Of a stretch of 64,000 nucleotides of DNA, positions 61,621 to 64,000 are shown one piece after another; within the stretch, counting starts at the first letter, position 1; every line of letters begins with the position of its first letter. The position numbers and the translations under genes were made by a program. This DNA comes from an uncultured Pelagibacteraceae bacterium. GTDB taxonomy: Bacteria; Pseudomonadota; Alphaproteobacteria; Pelagibacterales; Pelagibacteraceae. The notes under the pieces were generated by a model that had not been told where the DNA came from, did no database searches, and saw nothing but the letters and a program-made list of their open reading frames with translations. Location of the stretch: contig CACKXQ010000005.1 in assembly GCA_902604245.1 (NCBI GenBank), positions 20,427 through 84,426 of the forward strand. The letters are read 5' to 3'.

Positions 61621-63156
61621 TTAAAGCTTATTATCTTCCATTGCTACACCAACAGAGTAAGCTTTTTTTACATTATCTTTTCCTACTCTATTAAGTATAT
61701 CATTCCACTGTTTAGCAGCTTCATCTAAAGCAGCTTGTGGTGATAATTGTCCGGCTAAAGCTTTTGCTGCAGCAGTTGCTAGTGCAGCGTTAAATTCAAA
61801 TGTGCCTGGAACTCTTAATGGAAAAACTCTATTTTTACTTTCTTCCATTTTTGCAAGAGTATCTACATATGACTCTGCAATATCTTTGTCCCATCCGATT
61901 TGTGTCCAAACTTCAGCTTTAAAGTCGTCATTTCTAAATGGATTTACTCCAAATCTACCAATTCCTATATCAGCTTGGTGATTTGCCTCGTTCGCAAAGA
62001 AACACAAATAGTCAAATGCCATTTCTTTCTCTTTACTTTTCTTAGCAACACCAACTGCCCATCCCCATACGAAGAAAGGAGCTTGGTTGAAACCTTCATC
62101 CCAAGAATTAGATTTTCTATTCCAAACTTTCATAGCACCTGGTAATTGTGCAGCACCAACTTTATTGTTGATTGGGCTGTCAGGTTGCATCGCTGCAACA
62201 AATGCGTCATCCCATGAAAAACTAAATAAAGTTTGTCCACCACCAAATGATCCAATTTCATCACCTAGACCGAAGTTAATTCCTCCTGGTGGAACATATT
62301 TAGTAGCAGCAACCCAGTCAGTAAGAGCTTCTACAAAACCCGGATTATTAATAAGTGGAGTCATTGTATCTAAATCAAAGAAAAAACCACCTGGTGTTTT
62401 TGGATTTTTAGAATAAGCAGCTGATCTAGAATAGAAAGCAGCATACATAAGGTCATCTTTTTTCATAACTTCTGCTGATCCGTATTCTTTCTCACCATCA
62501 CCATCCCAGTCCCAATCATTAAAGTATGCAGCCATTTCTCCATACTCTTTCCAAGTTTGTGGGACTCTTAACTCTTTACCAGTGTCGGCTTTATATTTTT
62601 TTTGATATTCAGGATTATCAATGACATCTTTTCTATATTTAAGATAATGTCTGTCTCCATCAACTGGAAACTGATACATAACACCATCCCAAGAAGCAAC
62701 TCCAATATGAGATGGAGTAACGTCTTGCATCTGTTTCATCTCAACATATTTTTTTGGCACTGGCTCTAAGTATCTTCTCCAATCATTAATGAAATTGGAA
62801 AATCCAAATACTATATCGTAAGGAGCTTGACCTGCTTGGAAAGGAACCATAGCTTTTGCATATAGATCTCCAGCTGGTGTATGAGTTACATCAACTTTCG
62901 CTCCAGTTAACTTAGCAAACTGTTCAGCATGAAGAGCTGTTGGCTCACCCATTACTGGCACAGCATGTGTATTTATTTTTAGTGTTTTACCAGAGTAGTC
63001 TTTTTTTGACATTGACTCGTAAGAACACTCACCAGGAATATCCCCAGTAGTTTTGATATGTGGAAATTGATCACTCCACTTATCAGCATACGCAACAGGA
63101 CTAAATACCAACAAAGCTGATATAAGAGCAGTTACGCAAGTTTTTATTGTCTTCAT
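61621..63156 (-). CDS. ABC transporter solute-binding protein, glycerol/polyol type
   Basis: The roughly 511-residue protein has a signal peptide ending VFSPVAYA and a mature domain that resembles large extracellular binding proteins of CUT1 type. Examples are LKINTHAVPVMGEPTALHAEQFAKLTGAKVDVTHTPAGDLYAKA (about residues 38-81) and the Trp-rich YFNDWDWDGDGEKEYG. Its size, neighbours and the degenerate ATPases recall the glycerol transporter GlpSTPQV of rhizobia. The ligand is not certain. ATG codons lie at 63162 and 63156; GAGAGGA is only 2 nt from the first and 8 nt from the second, so the second was chosen. Upstream is the alcohol dehydrogenase gene, 17 bp away. Confidence 0.87.
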   Translation of the reverse strand: MKTIKTCVTALISALLVFSPVAYADKWSDQFPHIKTTGDIPGECSYESMSKKDYSGKTLKINTHAVPVMGEPTALHAEQFAKLTGAKVDVTHTPAGDLYAKAMVPFQAGQAPYDIVFGFSNFINDWRRYLEPVPKKYVEMKQMQDVTPSHIGVASWDGVMYQFPVDGDRHYLKYRKDVIDNPEYQKKYKADTGKELRVPQTWKEYGEMAAYFNDWDWDGDGEKEYGSAEVMKKDDLMYAAFYSRSAAYSKNPKTPGGFFFDLDTMTPLINNPGFVEALTDWVAATKYVPPGGINFGLGDEIGSFGGGQTLFSFSWDDAFVAAMQPDSPINNKVGAAQLPGAMKVWNRKSNSWDEGFNQAPFFVWGWAVGVAKKSKEKEMAFDYLCFFANEANHQADIGIGRFGVNPFRNDDFKAEVWTQIGWDKDIAESYVDTLAKMEESKNRVFPLRVPGTFEFNAALATAAAKALAGQLSPQAALDEAAKQWNDILNRVGKDNVKKAYSVGVAMEDNKL

Positions 63157-63179
63157 CTTCATTTCCTCTCTTTTGTTAT

Positions 63180-64000
63180 TTATGGAACTAACACTGCACG
63201 ACCTTTGACTTTTCCATCATTAAGATCATGTAGCGCTTTGTTAGCATCGTCTAATCTATATTCAGCCATTGAAAGTTTGACCAACCCCTTGTCAGCCAAC
63301 TCCATTAGTTCATATAATTCAGACCACGTTCCTACTAAATTTCCAATAATATTTCTTTCAGTAAAAATCACATCTACTGCAAGTATTTTAATTTCTTCAC
63401 CATATCCTACAATATAAAAGTAACCACCAGGCCTTGTCATATTTAAACCCATTGATGTTGATCCTTTCTCACCAACAAAATCTATGACAGCCTCAGCACC
63501 TTTTCCTTTGGTAAGTTCTTTTACTTTTTCTACTTCATTACCATCAATCAAAACTCCATGATCTCCACCTAAAGACATTGCGTGATCAAGTGCTTTTTGG
63601 GATTTCTCAACAATAATAATATGAGCTGCACACATTGCTCTTAAACATTGAATGGCAATATGACCCAAACCACCAGCGCCAATAACTACACAACTATCTC
63701 CTGGCAATAAAAGCCTAGTTGCTTTTTTAACAACTCTATAAGCTGTAAGTCCAGCATCTGAAAATGGTGCTACATCTTTTGGGGTTAGAATTTTAGGAAT
63801 TTTAATTAAATTTCTCACACTAGTTTTTAGCAATTCAGAATAACCTCCTTCTTTCATACTCAATCCTGGAAATGCTCCTGCCTCAGCATGCATATCATTA
63901 CCTCTTCTACAATCTAGACAAGTCCCATCTGTGCCAGATATTAGAGGATGAAGAATAACAGGGTCTCCTTTTTTAAAATTTGTTACGTCTTTGCCGACCT
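63180..64000 (-). CDS. Zinc-type alcohol dehydrogenase, 5' end outside the window
   Basis: The reading frame continues past 63893 to the window edge, adding 35 codons that read VGKDVTNFKKGDPVILHPL and then GTDGTCLDCRRGNDM. This is the GroES-like domain of a medium-chain dehydrogenase. The Rossmann part has CVVIGAGGLGHIAIQCLRAM. The structural-zinc loop keeps only two of four cysteines (an Asp and an Ala hold the other places). It likely oxidises an alcohol to a ketone or aldehyde. It is just upstream of the transporter's binding protein, so it may act on the imported compound or its product. About the first 55-70 residues are missing. Confidence 0.85.
   Translation of the reverse strand, partial: VGKDVTNFKKGDPVILHPLISGTDGTCLDCRRGNDMHAEAGAFPGLSMKEGGYSELLKTSVRNLIKIPKILTPKDVAPFSDAGLTAYRVVKKATRLLLPGDSCVVIGAGGLGHIAIQCLRAMCAAHIIIVEKSQKALDHAMSLGGDHGVLIDGNEVEKVKELTKGKGAEAVIDFVGEKGSTSMGLNMTRPGGYFYIVGYGEEIKILAVDVIFTERNIIGNLVGTWSELYELMELADKGLVKLSMAEYRLDDANKALHDLNDGKVKGRAVLVP

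Overview
The window is AT-rich (roughly 30% GC by eye), densely packed and almost free of non-coding DNA. Gene content and order match a SAR11 clade alphaproteobacterium (Candidatus Pelagibacter or a close relative). The main reasons are a SAM-II riboswitch in front of metX, a dmdA-dmdB-dmdC cluster for DMSP demethylation beside sdhCDAB, very short spacers with many 1-17 bp gene overlaps, and TRAP/ABC solute uptake genes. No gap between genes exceeds about 185 bp. I see no tRNA, rRNA, insertion sequence, prophage or CRISPR array.

Layout. (1) 1-1288, minus: end of tyrA and hisC, an aromatic/histidine amino-acid pair. (2) 1353-3906, plus: promoter, SAM-II riboswitch, metX, metW, gloB. (3) 3917-10504, plus: rplU-rpmA-obgE, proB-proA, nadD-rsfS, ctpA, rppH. 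(4) 10493-15281, minus: the F1 ATP synthase operon atpHAGDC, facing rppH. (5) 15379-18702, minus: priA and a TPR-sulfotransferase. (6) 18746-33154, minus: a large respiratory block holding asd-sdhCDAB-mmsA-mdh-sucCDAB-lpd, covering the TCA cycle from 2-oxoglutarate to oxaloacetate. (7) 33174-37728, minus: dmdA, dmdB, dmdC. (8) 37755-40863, minus: leuCDB. (9) 40875-44014, minus: ffh-rpsP-trmD-rplS with unusual repeat tails on both ribosomal proteins and no rimM. (10) 44015-44174: a GC-rich, strongly folded non-coding segment between the divergent ffh and dapF. (11) 44175-45916, plus: dapF, ftsY. (12) 45909-48532, minus: an exported orphan, an alpha/beta hydrolase and an MFS transporter. (13) 48562-52673, plus: gamma-glutamyltransferase-like, acyl-CoA synthetase and PanE-like reductase. 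(14) 52674-57591, minus: a TRAP transporter. (15) 57699-64000, minus: a complete five-gene ABC transporter of the glycerol/sugar type and a cut-off zinc alcohol dehydrogenase.

How it fits together. Most of the window is conserved housekeeping. The ecological signature is the DMSP genes, which feed methyl groups to folate and sulfur to methanethiol, next to the TCA enzymes that burn the carbon, and near a SAM-controlled methionine gene. The right-hand 20 kb is transport and catabolism of unidentified organic solutes.

The most interesting points for follow-up are the folded ffh leader with two mutually exclusive pairings, the 27-bp repeat tails shared by bS16 and bL19, the roughly 325-residue coiled extension on the TRAP permease, and the two ABC ATPases whose complementary defects would leave one normal ATP site. 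I found no wholly new multi-gene system.
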